From: Mycobacterium sp. IS-3022 | Lineage (GTDB): Bacteria; Actinomycetota; Actinomycetes; Mycobacteriales; Mycobacteriaceae | Direction of reading: 5' to 3' | Assembly (NCBI RefSeq): GCF_001500065.1 | Contig: NZ_LQIN01000023.1 | Location: 124,001-188,000 of the forward strand | DNA: 64,000 nt | Position numbers and translations under genes: made by a program | The notes under the pieces: generated by a model | Databases searched by the model: none | Told to the model about the DNA's origin: nothing | The model's input: only the letters and a program-made list of their open reading frames with translations | Part shown: one piece after another, positions 8,861-18,295 of the stretch | Layout: each line of letters starts with the position of its first letter | Numbering within the stretch: position 1 is the first letter of the stretch

Positions 8861-8888
8861 CTTTACAGATCGACACAATAGTGTCACG
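8861..8888 (+). promoter_or_regulatory. Shared regulatory motif, copy 2
   Basis: CTTTACA, 9 nt, AATAGTGTCACG, the same arrangement as at 3074-3101. In this copy the gap adds a full inverted repeat, GACAC-AATA-GTGTC (8873-8886), which suggests that the core is a dimer site and the first copy keeps only one half. It lies 27 nt after the WS/DGAT stop and 58 nt before the next start. Confidence 0.45.
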
Positions 8889-8946
8889 CTCTATGCGTGC
8901 CGTGACAGCCCCTAGTCCGGCTCGCTGATCTGATCGGATGGGAACT

Positions 8947-9519
8947 ATGCCAACTCGACTGCCGACTCGACCCCTCACCGATGACTACGTGTTGGCCGAC
9001 GAAGCGCGGGCCGCCGAGGGCCGCATCAACCAGCATCAGCTCACCATCCTGGCCGCGAGCCTGGCTGACGTGGTCGGGATGGCGGGCGGTTGGCTGTTCG
9101 ACCGGGCGCGGGCGGGGTGGGATGTCAGCGTCCGGGTCGAGGGCTGCCGGGATCGGCGGCCGCTGATGATCCTGGGCGCAAACGTTGTCGACGAGTCCAC
9201 CGAGACCGTCCTGTCCGACCTGCCCCCGGGGGTCGCGCTGGCGGTCAGCGCGCAACTGCTGAGCGACGATCCGCACGTGCGCGCCCAAGTCTTCGAGCTG
9301 GTGAACAATGGCGACACCGAGGTGATGGCGTGGGGCGATGTCTGGCCGGCGCAGCTCGGCGGTCACGTCGACGCCACCGACCACCGGTTGAGCGTCGCGG
9401 CGCGCGCGTTCAAGGCCCGGGCGCTGGCCGCCGCCGAATTGGCCCCGACTGTCGGCGCCACGGAGACGCTCTTCGACCTGGGGACCGAGTCGTCGTTGCG
9501 GCCGTTGTGCCCGGTTTAG
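8947..9519 (+). CDS. Conserved hypothetical protein
   Basis: A 190-residue protein I do not recognise. It is acidic, with no signal peptide, membrane segment or cysteine cluster. It looks soluble and alpha/beta: an N-terminal helix-rich part ([44 protein letters not shown]) is followed by strands and a polar C terminus. ATG 8947 is preferred over ATG 8938 because GATGGGA lies just ahead of it. The shared motif at 8861-8888 is upstream. Its stop overlaps the stop of the convergent DUF2631 gene by 3 nt. Confidence 0.65.
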   Translation: MPTRLPTRPLTDDYVLADEARAAEGRINQHQLTILAASLADVVGMAGGWLFDRARAGWDVSVRVEGCRDRRPLMILGANVVDESTETVLSDLPPGVALAVSAQLLSDDPHVRAQVFELVNNGDTEVMAWGDVWPAQLGGHVDATDHRLSVAARAFKARALAAAELAPTVGATETLFDLGTESSLRPLCPV

Positions 9520-9770
9520 CGGATCCAGCCGCGCCGGCGCAGCCACCAGTCACGGATGACCGCGGCGACGATCAGCGCGGCGAACCCGATCAGAAAGAAG
9601 TCCTCGACGTGGCCGACGTGGTTGCCGTGGATCAGGGCCAGCAGGAAGAGGGCCGCCAGCAGTCCGCCGATGTGGAAGAACTTCGGGTTCTCCTTCGACC
9701 AGCCCCATTCCGCGGACGGCACGTCTTCGACGTCGACTCCGGTGTGTCGCTGCACCTCGGTGCTGGCCAC
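9516..9770 (-). CDS. DUF2631 small membrane protein (Rv2876-like)
   Basis: An 84-residue protein. A polar N terminus with [16 protein letters not shown] leads into one long or two short hydrophobic segments (about residues 34-52 and 58-72), followed by the positive tail [12 protein letters not shown], which predicts a cytoplasmic C terminus. This pattern is DUF2631, a mycobacterial family represented by Rv2876 of M. tuberculosis. In that species the gene also lies near mpt70/mpt83 and dxr, as here. The function is unknown. Confidence 0.8.
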   Translation of the reverse strand: MASTEVQRHTGVDVEDVPSAEWGWSKENPKFFHIGGLLAALFLLALIHGNHVGHVEDFFLIGFAALIVAAVIRDWWLRRRGWIR

Positions 9771-9836
9771 GGCTGCTCCTCACGGTCGGGCTTGGTACTG
9801 GCCCACATTCTGGCATAGGCCTACTACGCGCGGCCG

Positions 9837-9842
9837 TAGGGT
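9837..9842 (+). promoter_or_regulatory. -10 box for the mycofactocin-type SDR, leaderless
   Basis: TAGGGT fits TANNNT and ends 8 nt before ATG 9851, the spacing of mycobacterial leaderless promoters. It lies partly in an inverted pair CCTAC/GTAGG (9820-9840). Confidence 0.45.
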
Positions 9843-9850
9843 GATGCCTC

Positions 9851-10684
9851 ATGACGAATCAGTTCGACGGCAAGGTCGCATTCATCACCGGCGCGGCGCG
9901 GGGGCAGGGTCGTGCGCACGCGGTCCGATTCGCCGAGGAGGGCGCCGACATCATCGCGGTCGACCTCTGCGAGCAGATCGGCAGCGTCGCCTACCCGATG
10001 GCCACTCCGGAGGACCTCGACGAGACCGTCAACCTGGTGGAGAAGACCGGCCGCAGGATCGTGGCCGAACGCGGAGACGTCCGCGACCTCGAGCGGCTGC
10101 AGGAGATCGTCGCGCACGGCGTCACCGAACTGGGCCGCCTCGACTTCGTGCTCGCCAACGCAGGCGTACTGCCGGCCATGGGCGAGCATCGCGGCGAGGT
10201 CGCGGCGTTCGTCGACGCGGTGGACGTGATGCTCAAGGGTGTGCATTTCACGATCGAGGCCGCGTTACCGGCGATGCTGGCGCACGGCGACGGCGGAGCG
10301 ATCGTCATCACCAGCAGCGCAGCCGGATTGAAGTCCGTCAGCCCCGGGGTGGACACGATGAGCCACGGCGCGGCCGGTTACAACGCCGCCAAACACGGTG
10401 TCGTCGGCCTGATGCGGTACTACGCAACGTCTTTGGCGGAGCGAAACGTCCGGGTCAACTCCGTGCATCCGGGCGGGGTCGCCACGCCGATGATCCTCAA
10501 CGACGCGGTCGCGGGCTACCTGACGGAGCACCCGAAATTCGGGGAATCGCAGATTCCGCTGCTGCCGGACGGGCTGGTGACACCGGAGGCCGTCAGCGAC
10601 GCAATGGTGTATCTGTGCGGCGCGTCGGGCCGATACCTGACCGGGGTCGCGCTGCCGGTCGACGCCGGCCTGGCTGTCAAGTAG
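9851..10684 (+). CDS. Mycofactocin-coupled SDR family oxidoreductase
   Basis: A 277-residue short-chain dehydrogenase. The NAD motif TGAARGQGR follows the first strand, LDFVLANAG carries the NAG motif, and the catalytic pair is YNAAK (Tyr177, Lys181). The insertion after the second strand (DLCEQIGSVAYPMATPEDLDETVNLVEKTGRRI) is the hallmark of the SDR subfamily that holds NAD(H) tightly and passes electrons to the peptide-derived carrier mycofactocin. Such enzymes oxidise alcohols. Dependence on mycofactocin is inferred from this insertion; no mycofactocin biosynthesis gene is in the window. Confidence 0.87.
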   Translation: MTNQFDGKVAFITGAARGQGRAHAVRFAEEGADIIAVDLCEQIGSVAYPMATPEDLDETVNLVEKTGRRIVAERGDVRDLERLQEIVAHGVTELGRLDFVLANAGVLPAMGEHRGEVAAFVDAVDVMLKGVHFTIEAALPAMLAHGDGGAIVITSSAAGLKSVSPGVDTMSHGAAGYNAAKHGVVGLMRYYATSLAERNVRVNSVHPGGVATPMILNDAVAGYLTEHPKFGESQIPLLPDGLVTPEAVSDAMVYLCGASGRYLTGVALPVDAGLAVK

Positions 10685-10687
10685 GCC

Positions 10688-11980
10688 TCAGTCAAGCGCG
10701 GCGTACCGGCGCAGCGCCTCCTTGCGCTCGGCCGCGTGATCGACGATCGGGGCGGGGTAGTCGGCGTCGTCGATCTCGGACACCCAGCGCTGTACGTAGC
10801 TGCCGTCGGGATCGAATTTGGCACCCTGGGTGATCGGATTGAAGACGCGGAAGTACGGCGCGGCGTCGGTCCCGGTGCCCGCCGCCCACTGCCAGCCATG
10901 CTGGTTGTTGGCCATGTCGCCGTCGACCAACTGATCGAGGAACCAGCGCGCCCCCCACTGCCACGGCAGGTGCAGGTCCTTGACCAGGAACGAGGCGACG
11001 ATCATCCTGACCCGGTTGTGCATCCAGCCGGTCTGGGCGAGTTGACGCATGCCGGCATCGACGATGGGAAAACCCGTGCGACCGGCCTTCCACGCCTCGA
11101 ACCGCTTCTCGGCCTGCGGTCCGTCATCCAGCTCCATCGCGTCGAAAGATGAGTTCCAGTTCCACCAGAGGCTGTGCGGCCACTCGTTGAGTACCGCGGC
11201 GTAGAAGTCGCGAAAAGCCAACTCCCGCAGGTACGCCTGCGCCCCCTTGCCGCGTCCGATGTCGACCGCCATGGTGCGCGGATGGATCGCGCCGAACTTC
11301 AAGTGCGCCGACATCCGGCTGGTGGTGTCCAGGTCGGGGCGGTTGCGGTCGTCGGCGTAACCGGCAAGCCCGTTGTCCACGAACGTCTTCCACTGCTTGC
11401 GGGCGGCTGTCTCACCCGCAGGTGGATCGAGTTCGGCTCCGGTATCGGGGATTTCCACTGCGCCGGACACCTCGGCCGGGTCGAGCCAGCGCGCCGACGT
11501 GGGCCCCGTTTTGGCGGGCAGGCGCCAGCCGTGGTCGCGCCAGGCCCCGTAGAACGGGGTGAACACCTTGTACGCGGTGCCGTCCGGTTTGGTGATCCGA
11601 CCGGGCGAAACCAGATACGGCGAGCCCGACGCTACCAGCGGCACCTCGCCGAGCGCCGCCCGAACCGCGTCGTCGCGCCGCCGGCCGAACGGCGAGTAGT
11701 CCGCGGAGATGTGTACTGCGGATGCCCCGATGGCCTTGGCCGCCAATGGTATTCGCTGTTCCGGTCGGCCTCGTGTGACCAGCAGCCTGCCGTCGAGATT
11801 GTCGCGGAGATCGCGTAACGCGTCGTAGAGGTACTGCAGTCGGCGGGCTCCAGCCGACGCTTCGAGCCGGGGGTCGAGGACGTAGCAGGGGAGGACCTCG
11901 CCGTCGGCGGCGGCCGCGTCGAGCAGCGGCGGCAGGTCGTGCAACCGCAGATCGCGACGAAACCACAACAACGCGGGCAT
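10688..11980 (-). CDS. phr: Deoxyribodipyrimidine photolyase (class I)
   Basis: A 430-residue DNA photolyase that would repair UV pyrimidine dimers using blue light and FADH. The N-terminal antenna domain begins with LLWFRRDLRLHDLPPL, and the FAD domain has TSRMSAHLKFGAIHPRT and the strongly conserved stretch from MHNRVRMIVASFLVKDL through WFLDQLVDGDMANNQHGWQWAAG. These point to a functional class I CPD photolyase rather than a cryptochrome. It converges with the SDR (3 nt apart) and is divergent from an LLM gene only 39 bp away, so their promoters overlap. Confidence 0.93.
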   Translation of the reverse strand: MPALLWFRRDLRLHDLPPLLDAAAADGEVLPCYVLDPRLEASAGARRLQYLYDALRDLRDNLDGRLLVTRGRPEQRIPLAAKAIGASAVHISADYSPFGRRRDDAVRAALGEVPLVASGSPYLVSPGRITKPDGTAYKVFTPFYGAWRDHGWRLPAKTGPTSARWLDPAEVSGAVEIPDTGAELDPPAGETAARKQWKTFVDNGLAGYADDRNRPDLDTTSRMSAHLKFGAIHPRTMAVDIGRGKGAQAYLRELAFRDFYAAVLNEWPHSLWWNWNSSFDAMELDDGPQAEKRFEAWKAGRTGFPIVDAGMRQLAQTGWMHNRVRMIVASFLVKDLHLPWQWGARWFLDQLVDGDMANNQHGWQWAAGTGTDAAPYFRVFNPITQGAKFDPDGSYVQRWVSEIDDADYPAPIVDHAAERKEALRRYAALD

Positions 11981-12019
11981 GGCATTGATGCTGCCCGCAA
12001 TTCGCGATAGAGAAACAGG

Positions 12020-12895
12020 ATGGAGTTCTGGTCGGGCACCGCGTTCATGAAAACGTCAGAAATTCTCGGTCTCGCGCGCACCTTCGACGAGGCCGGCTAC
12101 GACGGGATGGTCTGCTCGGACCACATGATCTATCCGCGCGAGCTCACCTCGCCGTATCCCGACTCGCCGAACGGTAAGCCGATGTGGGCGCCCGAGACCG
12201 CCTGGCCGGACTGCTGGGTGCAGATCGGCGCGATGGCCGCGGTGACGAGCCGGTTGCGGTTCTCCAACGCCGTCTACGTCGCGCCGGCGCGTCCGCTGCT
12301 GGAGGTGGCCAAGCAGGTCGCGACGGCGTCGGTGCTGTCCGACGGGCGGGTGTCGCTGGCCGCGGGCGTCGGCTGGATGCGCGAGGAGTACGAGTTGATG
12401 GGCCAGGACTTCGGCACCCGCGGCAAGCGCCTCGACGAGATGATCCCCGCTCTGCGGGCGCTGTGGCGGGGCGGCTGGGTGTCGTGGAGCGGTGAGCACT
12501 ACCAAGTGCCGGAGATGATGATCGAACCCCATCCCGTCGCGCCGGTGCCGATTCTGTGCGGCGGAGAGTCGGAGGCGGCGCTCCGTCGCGCAGCACGACT
12601 CTGTGACGGCTGGGTGGGGTACGCCTACAAGTGGGACGACGCCGTGGGTTACGCGCAGAAGTTGCGCTCGCTGCTGCGCGAGTACGGCCGCGAGGGCGAG
12701 GCTTTCGCCATCATGCTGGCACTGCTGGAACCACCGTCGCCGGACCTGTACAAGCGGGCCGGGGACGCCGGGATCACCGCGGTCATGTGCAGCCCGTGGA
12801 TGGGCATGGACCTGCCGTCCGGTGGTGGCGTCGAGCGCTACAAGGAGCCCATCGAGCGGTTCGCCGAGAACATCATCGCGAAGGTGCGGTCATGA
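12020..12895 (+). CDS. LLM class (F420-dependent type) oxidoreductase
   Basis: A 291-residue luciferase-like protein, the third in this window. Conserved barrel segments include YDGMVCSDHMIYP, RVSLAAGVGWMREEYELMGQDF and VPILCGGESEAALRRAARLCDGW, consistent with the TIGR03619-like F420 group. Cofactor and substrate are inferred or unknown. It shares a 39-bp promoter region with the photolyase and ends at a strong bidirectional hairpin that separates it from the convergent FAS1 lipoprotein gene. Confidence 0.86.
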   Translation: MEFWSGTAFMKTSEILGLARTFDEAGYDGMVCSDHMIYPRELTSPYPDSPNGKPMWAPETAWPDCWVQIGAMAAVTSRLRFSNAVYVAPARPLLEVAKQVATASVLSDGRVSLAAGVGWMREEYELMGQDFGTRGKRLDEMIPALRALWRGGWVSWSGEHYQVPEMMIEPHPVAPVPILCGGESEAALRRAARLCDGWVGYAYKWDDAVGYAQKLRSLLREYGREGEAFAIMLALLEPPSPDLYKRAGDAGITAVMCSPWMGMDLPSGGGVERYKEPIERFAENIIAKVRS

Positions 12896-12896
12896 G

Positions 12897-12933
12897 GGAG
12901 GGCAGCCCGGCTCGGGGTATCGGGCTGCCCTCC
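12897..12933. terminator. Bidirectional hairpin terminator
   Basis: A perfect 13-bp stem: GGAGGGCAGCCCG (12897-12909) pairs with CGGGCTGCCCTCC (12921-12933) around an 11-nt loop. It starts 1 nt after the LLM stop and lies 19 nt from the stop of the convergent lipoprotein gene, so it can end transcription from both sides. There is no T run, as is common in high-GC actinobacteria. Confidence 0.8.
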
Positions 12934-12952
12934 AGTCCTATTGTGGCGCAGA

Positions 12953-13624
12953 TCAATTCATCGGCGGCATCAGCACCGCGTCGATGAGGTAGACGGTCGC
13001 GTTGGCGGTGCGCACGCCACCGCAGACCACGTTGGCGTCGTTGGCCTTGATGGCCTCACCGCCGCCGGTGACGTCGACCTCGGCGCCCTGCACCGTCTTG
13101 TGCGTGCCGATCACCTGCGCCGGATCCGCCTGGCCGGGCACCACGTGATAGGTCAGGATGCTCGTCAGCAGATCCGAGTCGGTCTTCAGCGTCTCGATGG
13201 TCGCCGGATCGAGCTTTGCGAATGCGTCGTCGGTCGGGGCGAACACCGTGAACTGGCCGCTGTCGAGGGTTTCGACGAGGTTCACGTTCGGGTTCAACTT
13301 GCCCGACAGCGCCGAGGTCAGCGTGGTCAGCATCGGATTGTTCGCCGCGGCGACCGTCACCGGATCCAGCGCCATCCCCGACACCGATCCCGGCCCCGTG
13401 GGGTTCTGGGCGGCGTAGTCGGCACAGCCGGGACCGACCAGTCCGGCAGCCGGGTCCATCGGCCGATCCATCGGGGTGGGCGCGACGCTGGTCGCACCGG
13501 TAGTGGTCCCCGCGGCTGCGGTCGGCGCGGGGCTGGTGGTGTCGTTCGAACACGCCGAGAAGGTCAGGATCGCGGCCGCGGCAACCCCCACCGCCGTGAC
13601 GGACTTGCGGAACTCGATATTCAT
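12953..13624 (-). CDS. FAS1 (fasciclin) domain lipoprotein, MPT83-like
   Basis: A 223-residue surface lipoprotein related to MPT83/MPT70. A signal peptide of about 25 residues ends in the lipobox FSAC, followed by a Ser/Thr/Pro/Ala-rich linker. A FAS1 domain then starts around residue 90 and holds [14 protein letters not shown] and [12 protein letters not shown]. In M. tuberculosis such proteins are SigK-controlled, and here a SigK-like promoter stands upstream at 13681-13708. In M. tuberculosis this locus also contains dipZ and a second FAS1 gene; neither is present here. Adhesion or host signalling roles are known for the family, not shown here. Confidence 0.88.
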   Translation of the reverse strand: MNIEFRKSVTAVGVAAAAILTFSACSNDTTSPAPTAAAGTTTGATSVAPTPMDRPMDPAAGLVGPGCADYAAQNPTGPGSVSGMALDPVTVAAANNPMLTTLTSALSGKLNPNVNLVETLDSGQFTVFAPTDDAFAKLDPATIETLKTDSDLLTSILTYHVVPGQADPAQVIGTHKTVQGAEVDVTGGGEAIKANDANVVCGGVRTANATVYLIDAVLMPPMN

Positions 13625-13680
13625 GCGCTGCTCCCTTGTCGCGGACGGGTCGGTGCCGCCCTCTGCTGTGACACCGGAGG

Positions 13681-13708
13681 ATTCGGATCCGTGTCGCAGC
13701 TCGGATGG
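13681..13708 (-). promoter_or_regulatory. SigK-like promoter of the FAS1 lipoprotein gene
   Basis: On the minus strand, CCATCC (13708-13703) and CCGAAT (13686-13681) are separated by 16 nt. These are the -35 and -10 elements reported for mycobacterial SigK promoters such as those of mpt70/mpt83. The start codon lies about 56 nt downstream of the -10 box. Confidence 0.72.
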
Positions 13709-13790
13709 ATCACGTCAGGTTTGCGTCACATCTGCGGCGCCGGCACTCGCCTGGTGACGTCGCGACGCGCACGGGCGGCACAATGGTCCG

Positions 13791-14951
13791 GTGAGTGCAA
13801 GACGGCGCGTGCTGATCCTCGGCAGCACCGGATCGATCGGAACCCAGGCGCTGGACGTCATCGCCGCCAATCCCGACCGCTTCGAAGTCGTCGGCCTGGC
13901 CGCCGGCGGCGGCAACCCGGACCTGCTTGCGCGCCAGCGCGCGGCCACCGGGGTGACCAACATCGCCGTCGCCGACGAAAGCGTGGCCGCGCGTGTGGGC
14001 GATGTCACCTATGCCGGGCCGCAGGCCGTCACCCGACTCGTCGAGAACACCGAGGCCGACGTGGTGCTCAACGCGCTCGTCGGCGCACTGGGGCTCGAAC
14101 CGACGCTCGCCGCGCTGGCGACCGGCGCGCGGCTCGCGCTGGCCAACAAGGAATCCCTGGTCGCCGGTGGACCACTGGTGCTCAAGGCGGCGCATCCGGG
14201 CCAGCTCGTGCCCGTCGACTCCGAACACTCCGCGATGGCCCAGTGCCTGCGCGGCGGCACCCCGGACGAAGTCGCCAAGATCGTGCTGACCGCCTCGGGT
14301 GGCCCGTTCCGCGGCTGGTCCGCCGACAAGCTGGAATCGGTCACCCCCGAGCAGGCCGGTGCCCATCCCACCTGGTCGATGGGCCCGATGAACACGCTGA
14401 ACTCGGCGTCGCTGGTCAACAAGGGGCTGGAGCTCATCGAAACCCACCTGCTGTTCGGGGTGCCCTACGACCGCATCGAGGTGGTGGTTCACCCGCAGTC
14501 GATCGTGCACTCGATGGTCACCTTCACCGACGGTTCGACGTTGGCACAGGCCAGCCCGCCGGACATGAGGTTGCCCATCGCGCTGGCACTCGGCTGGCCG
14601 CAACGGGTCCCCGCAGCCGCGCTGGCCTGTGACTTCTCCACCGCATCGACCTGGGACTTCGAGCCGCTCGACGATGAGGTGTTCCCCGCGGTGAGGCTGG
14701 CTCGCGAGGCGGGCGAAGCGGGCGGTTGCCTGACCGCGGTCTACAACGCCGCCAACGAGGAAGCGGCGGCGGCGTTCCTCGACGGGCGCATCCGGTTCCC
14801 GGCCATCGTGCGCACCATCGGCGAGGTGCTGCGCGCTGCCGACCAGTGGGCCGCCGAACCGGCTACCGTGGAAGACGTACTTGATGCCCAGCGGTGGGCA
14901 CGTGACCGCGCTCAGCGCGCGGTCGAGCGGGAGGTAATCACCACCAGATGA
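13791..14951 (+). CDS. dxr: 1-deoxy-D-xylulose 5-phosphate reductoisomerase
   Basis: The second enzyme of the MEP isoprenoid pathway: it converts DXP to 2-C-methyl-D-erythritol 4-phosphate with NADPH and a divalent metal, and is the fosmidomycin target. It has 386 residues from a GTG start. The NADPH motif [15 protein letters not shown] is at the N terminus, NKESLVAGG follows, and the metal site [13 protein letters not shown] is at about residue 142. The flexible-loop region includes [26 protein letters not shown]. The stop overlaps the rip1 start (ATGA), and ispG, a later enzyme of the same pathway, follows rip1. Confidence 0.97.
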   Translation: MSARRRVLILGSTGSIGTQALDVIAANPDRFEVVGLAAGGGNPDLLARQRAATGVTNIAVADESVAARVGDVTYAGPQAVTRLVENTEADVVLNALVGALGLEPTLAALATGARLALANKESLVAGGPLVLKAAHPGQLVPVDSEHSAMAQCLRGGTPDEVAKIVLTASGGPFRGWSADKLESVTPEQAGAHPTWSMGPMNTLNSASLVNKGLELIETHLLFGVPYDRIEVVVHPQSIVHSMVTFTDGSTLAQASPPDMRLPIALALGWPQRVPAAALACDFSTASTWDFEPLDDEVFPAVRLAREAGEAGGCLTAVYNAANEEAAAAFLDGRIRFPAIVRTIGEVLRAADQWAAEPATVEDVLDAQRWARDRAQRAVEREVITTR

Positions 14952-16171
14952 TGTGGTTCATCGGTGTCGCGCTGTTCGCGCTGGCCATCCTCGTTTCGGT
15001 GGCCCTGCACGAATGCGGCCACATGTGGGTGGCGCGGGCCACCGGCATGAAGGTGCGCCGCTACTTCGTCGGCTTCGGCCCGACGCTGTGGTCCACCTGG
15101 CGCACGAACAAGCTCGGCGACCGGACCGAATACGGCGTCAAGGCGGTTCCGCTGGGCGGGTTCTGCGACATCGCGGGCATGACCGCGATCGAGGAACTCG
15201 CACCCGACGAGCGCGACCGCGCGATGTACAAGCAGAAGACCTGGAAGCGGGCCGCGGTGCTGGCCGCCGGCCCCGGCATGAACTTCGTCATCGGCCTGGT
15301 GCTGATCTACGGCATCGCGGTCGTGTGGGGACTGCCCAACCTGCACGCGCCGACCACCGCGATCGTCGGCGAGACGTCATGCGTGAAGGCCGAAGTCAGC
15401 AAGGGCCAGCTCGGCGACTGCCTGGCGCCCTCGCCGGCCGCGGCCGCGGGCATCGAGGCCGGCGACACGGTCGTCAAGATCGGCGACACCCCGGTGGCCA
15501 ACTTCGACGAGCTGGTCGCCGCCGTGCGCAAACTCGACGAGCCCACGCAGTTCACCGTGCAGCGCGATGGCAGCGAGTTCACCACGCTCGTCGACGTCGT
15601 CCCGGCCCAGCGCTGGGTCACCGACGGTGACACGTCCGCACCCGAGCCGGTCGGGTCGGTCGGCATCACCGCGGCGCGGTTCGGACCGACGCAGTACAAC
15701 GCGCTGACGGCAGTGCCGGGCACGTTCGCCTTCACCGGCGACCTCGCCGTGGAGATCGGCAAGTCGCTGGCCAAGCTGCCGACCAAGATGGGTGCGTTGG
15801 TGCGCTCCATCGCCGGCGAAGAACGCGACCCCGAGACACCGATCAGCGTGGTCGGCGCCAGCATCATCGGCGGCGACGCCGTCGACCAGGGGCTGTGGGT
15901 CGCCTTCTGGTTCTTCCTGGCCCAGTTGAACTTCGTGCTCGGCGCAATCAATCTCGTCCCGCTGCTGCCGTTCGACGGTGGCCACATCGCGATCGCGTTC
16001 TACGAAAAAATCCGAAACATGATCCGGTCGGCACGCGGCATGGTGGCCGCGGGTCCGGTCAACTACCTCAAGCTGATGCCCGCCACGTACGTGATCCTCG
16101 TCGTGGTGGCCGGCTACATGCTGTTGACCGTGACCGCCGACTTCGTCAATCCGATCAGAATCTTCCAGTAG
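14948..16171 (+). CDS. rip1: Site-2 intramembrane zinc metalloprotease Rip1
   Basis: A 407-residue M50-family protease of the cell membrane. It cuts membrane-bound anti-sigma factors and so controls envelope gene expression; in M. tuberculosis it acts on the anti-SigK, -SigL and -SigM proteins. The zinc motif HECGH is at residues 21-25 in the first membrane segment, and the third ligand is in LLPFDGGH (Asp343). A periplasmic PDZ domain lies at about residues 120-215 ([19 protein letters not shown]). It is translationally coupled to dxr by a 4-nt overlap. The nearby SigK-type promoter fits one of its known pathways. Confidence 0.95.
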   Translation: MMWFIGVALFALAILVSVALHECGHMWVARATGMKVRRYFVGFGPTLWSTWRTNKLGDRTEYGVKAVPLGGFCDIAGMTAIEELAPDERDRAMYKQKTWKRAAVLAAGPGMNFVIGLVLIYGIAVVWGLPNLHAPTTAIVGETSCVKAEVSKGQLGDCLAPSPAAAAGIEAGDTVVKIGDTPVANFDELVAAVRKLDEPTQFTVQRDGSEFTTLVDVVPAQRWVTDGDTSAPEPVGSVGITAARFGPTQYNALTAVPGTFAFTGDLAVEIGKSLAKLPTKMGALVRSIAGEERDPETPISVVGASIIGGDAVDQGLWVAFWFFLAQLNFVLGAINLVPLLPFDGGHIAIAFYEKIRNMIRSARGMVAAGPVNYLKLMPATYVILVVVAGYMLLTVTADFVNPIRIFQ

Positions 16172-16178
16172 GAGAGCT

Positions 16179-17348
16179 ATGTCCGTCGGCAGCATTGGGC
16201 AACAGATAGGACTGGGTATGCCGGCCCCACCGGCACCCGTCCTGGCCCCTCGACGCAAGACCCGCCAGTTGATGGTCGGCGATGTCGGCATCGGCAGCGA
16301 CCACCCGATCGCGGTGCAGTCCATGTGCACCACCAAGACCCACGACGTCAACAGCACGCTGCAGCAGATCGCGGAGCTGACCGCGTCCGGTTGCGACATC
16401 GTCCGGGTGGCGTGCCCGCGCCAGGAGGACGCCGACGCGCTCCCGGCGATCGCGAAGAAGTCGAAGATCCCGGTGATCGCCGACATCCACTTCCAGCCGA
16501 AGTACATCTTCGCCGCGATCGACGCCGGCTGCGCGGCGGTGCGCGTCAATCCCGGCAACATCAAGGAATTCGACGGTCGGGTCGGCGAGGTCGCCAAAGC
16601 CGCGGGCGCCGCGGGCATTCCGATTCGCATCGGCGTCAACGCCGGGTCGCTGGACAAGCGATTCATGGAGAAGTACGGCAAGGCCACGCCCGAGGCGCTG
16701 GTCGAGTCCGCGCTGTGGGAGGCGTCGCTGTTCGAGGAGCACGGCTTCGGCGACATCAAGATCAGCGTCAAGCACAATGACCCGGTCGTGATGGTGGCCG
16801 CCTACGAGCAGTTGGCCGCGCAGTGTGACTATCCGCTGCATCTCGGTGTGACCGAAGCGGGCCCCGCTTTCCAGGGCACCATCAAGTCGGCGGTGGCCTT
16901 CGGCGCCCTGCTATCCAAGGGAATCGGCGACACCATCCGCGTCTCGCTGTCCGCGCCGCCCGCCGAAGAGGTGAAGGTGGGCAACCAGATTCTCGAGTCG
17001 CTGAACCTGCGTCCGCGGTCGCTGGAGATCGTGTCGTGCCCGTCCTGCGGTCGCGCCCAGGTGGACGTCTACACCCTGGCCAACGAGGTGACCGCCGGTC
17101 TCGAGGGCATGGAGGTACCGCTGCGCGTCGCCGTGATGGGGTGCGTGGTCAACGGCCCGGGCGAGGCTCGGGAAGCAGATCTCGGTGTCGCGTCCGGCAA
17201 CGGCAAGGGCCAGATCTTCGTCAAGGGTGAGGTCATCAAGACCGTGCCCGAGGCGCAGATCGTCGAGACGCTGATCGAAGAGGCGTTGCGAATCGCCGAA
17301 GAGCGTGGAACAGATGCCAGCGGTTCACCGGTGGTGACCGTAAGCTGA
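16179..17348 (+). CDS. ispG: 4-hydroxy-3-methylbut-2-enyl diphosphate synthase
   Basis: The penultimate MEP-pathway enzyme (GcpE), a [4Fe-4S] protein that turns MEcPP into HMBPP by reduction. It has 389 residues. The cluster ligands are Cys287 and Cys290 in SCPSCGRAQ and Cys322 in [10 protein letters not shown], whose final Glu provides the fourth ligand in this family. The TIM-barrel part starts with [22 protein letters not shown]. It begins 7 nt after rip1 with AGGAGAG as ribosome-binding site. The extra 25 residues before the barrel are usual in actinobacteria. Confidence 0.97.
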   Translation: MSVGSIGQQIGLGMPAPPAPVLAPRRKTRQLMVGDVGIGSDHPIAVQSMCTTKTHDVNSTLQQIAELTASGCDIVRVACPRQEDADALPAIAKKSKIPVIADIHFQPKYIFAAIDAGCAAVRVNPGNIKEFDGRVGEVAKAAGAAGIPIRIGVNAGSLDKRFMEKYGKATPEALVESALWEASLFEEHGFGDIKISVKHNDPVVMVAAYEQLAAQCDYPLHLGVTEAGPAFQGTIKSAVAFGALLSKGIGDTIRVSLSAPPAEEVKVGNQILESLNLRPRSLEIVSCPSCGRAQVDVYTLANEVTAGLEGMEVPLRVAVMGCVVNGPGEAREADLGVASGNGKGQIFVKGEVIKTVPEAQIVETLIEEALRIAEERGTDASGSPVVTVS

Positions 17349-17404
17349 GTGTGATCCCACACACTGGGTGACTCCACGCCCGGCGTCGGTTAGAAAGAGT
17401 TCCC

Positions 17405-18259
17405 ATGTCGGCACCGCCGCTGTTTCGTCACGTCGACGAACGACGGGTCTCCGTGGTGCGCGACGTCGGCGCCGTGATGCGGGTCCTCGACGAGGATCCG
17501 GTCGGATCCTGCATGGTCGCCTGCCGAGTGGCCGAACACGGTGTGGAGCCCTCAGCGATCGGCGGCGAACTGTGGACGCGGCGCCGGCCCACCGAATCGC
17601 TGTGCTACGCCGGCGCGAACCTGATTCCGTTGCGCGGCACGCCAACCGACCTACATGCATTCGCCGAGAAGGCGATGAGTACCGCGCGGCGCTGCTCGTC
17701 GCTGGTCGGGCGCGCCGAGCTGGTGATGCCGATGTGGCATCGCCTGGAGCCGGCCTGGGGCACCGCGCGCGACGTGCGCGAACATCAGCCGTTGATGGCG
17801 CTGAGCACACCGCCGCAGTGCGTCGTCGATCCCGCCGTACGCCAGGTCCGTGCCGACGAACTCGACGCATACCTCGTCGCTTCGATCGACATGTTCATCG
17901 GCGAGGTCGGCATCGACCCGCGCCTCGGCGACGGCGGCCGCGGTTACCGGCGCCGGGTCGCCGGGCTGATCGCCGCGGGCCGCGCCTGGGCCCGCTTCGA
18001 GCGCGGTGAGGTGGTGTTCAAGGCCGAGGTCGGTTCGCAGTCGCCGGCCGTCGGGCAGATTCAGGGTGTGTGGGTGCACCCCGACTGGCGTGGACGCGGT
18101 CTGGGCACCGCGGGCACCGCCACCTTGGCGTCGGCCGTGGTGCGGTCCGGTCGCACTGCGAGCCTGTACGTCAACGACTTCAACACCGTCGCCAGAGCCA
18201 CCTACGACCGCGTCGGCTTCCGACAGGTGGGAACGTTCGCGACGGTTCTGCTCGACTGA
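17405..18259 (+). CDS. GNAT acetyltransferase with DUF4081 (Rv2867c-like)
   Basis: A 284-residue protein with an N-terminal DUF4081-like domain (about residues 1-130) and a C-terminal GNAT domain. The acetyl-CoA loop is in VWVHPDWRGRGLGTAGTATL (R/Q-x-x-G-x-G/A: RGRGLG) and the last strand in LYVNDFNTVARATYDRVGF. It corresponds by synteny to Rv2867c, next to ispG. An AGAAAGAG ribosome-binding site precedes ATG 17405. The acetyl acceptor is unknown. Confidence 0.85.
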   Translation: MSAPPLFRHVDERRVSVVRDVGAVMRVLDEDPVGSCMVACRVAEHGVEPSAIGGELWTRRRPTESLCYAGANLIPLRGTPTDLHAFAEKAMSTARRCSSLVGRAELVMPMWHRLEPAWGTARDVREHQPLMALSTPPQCVVDPAVRQVRADELDAYLVASIDMFIGEVGIDPRLGDGGRGYRRRVAGLIAAGRAWARFERGEVVFKAEVGSQSPAVGQIQGVWVHPDWRGRGLGTAGTATLASAVVRSGRTASLYVNDFNTVARATYDRVGFRQVGTFATVLLD

Positions 18260-18283
18260 CGGTTCCTGTCCGCCCGACTGTCC

Positions 18284-18289
18284 TACGCT
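18284..18289 (+). promoter_or_regulatory. -10 box, leaderless, for the GNAT/GyrA-like gene
   Basis: TACGCT (TANNNT) ends 6 nt before ATG 18296; no Shine-Dalgarno sequence is visible. The spacing fits a leaderless transcript. Confidence 0.4.
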
Positions 18290-18295
18290 CACGTC

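Noticed and set aside
17342..17375. CRP-like site TGTGATCCCACACA after ispG
   Set aside because: Spacing and second half do not fit TGTGA-N6-TCACA.
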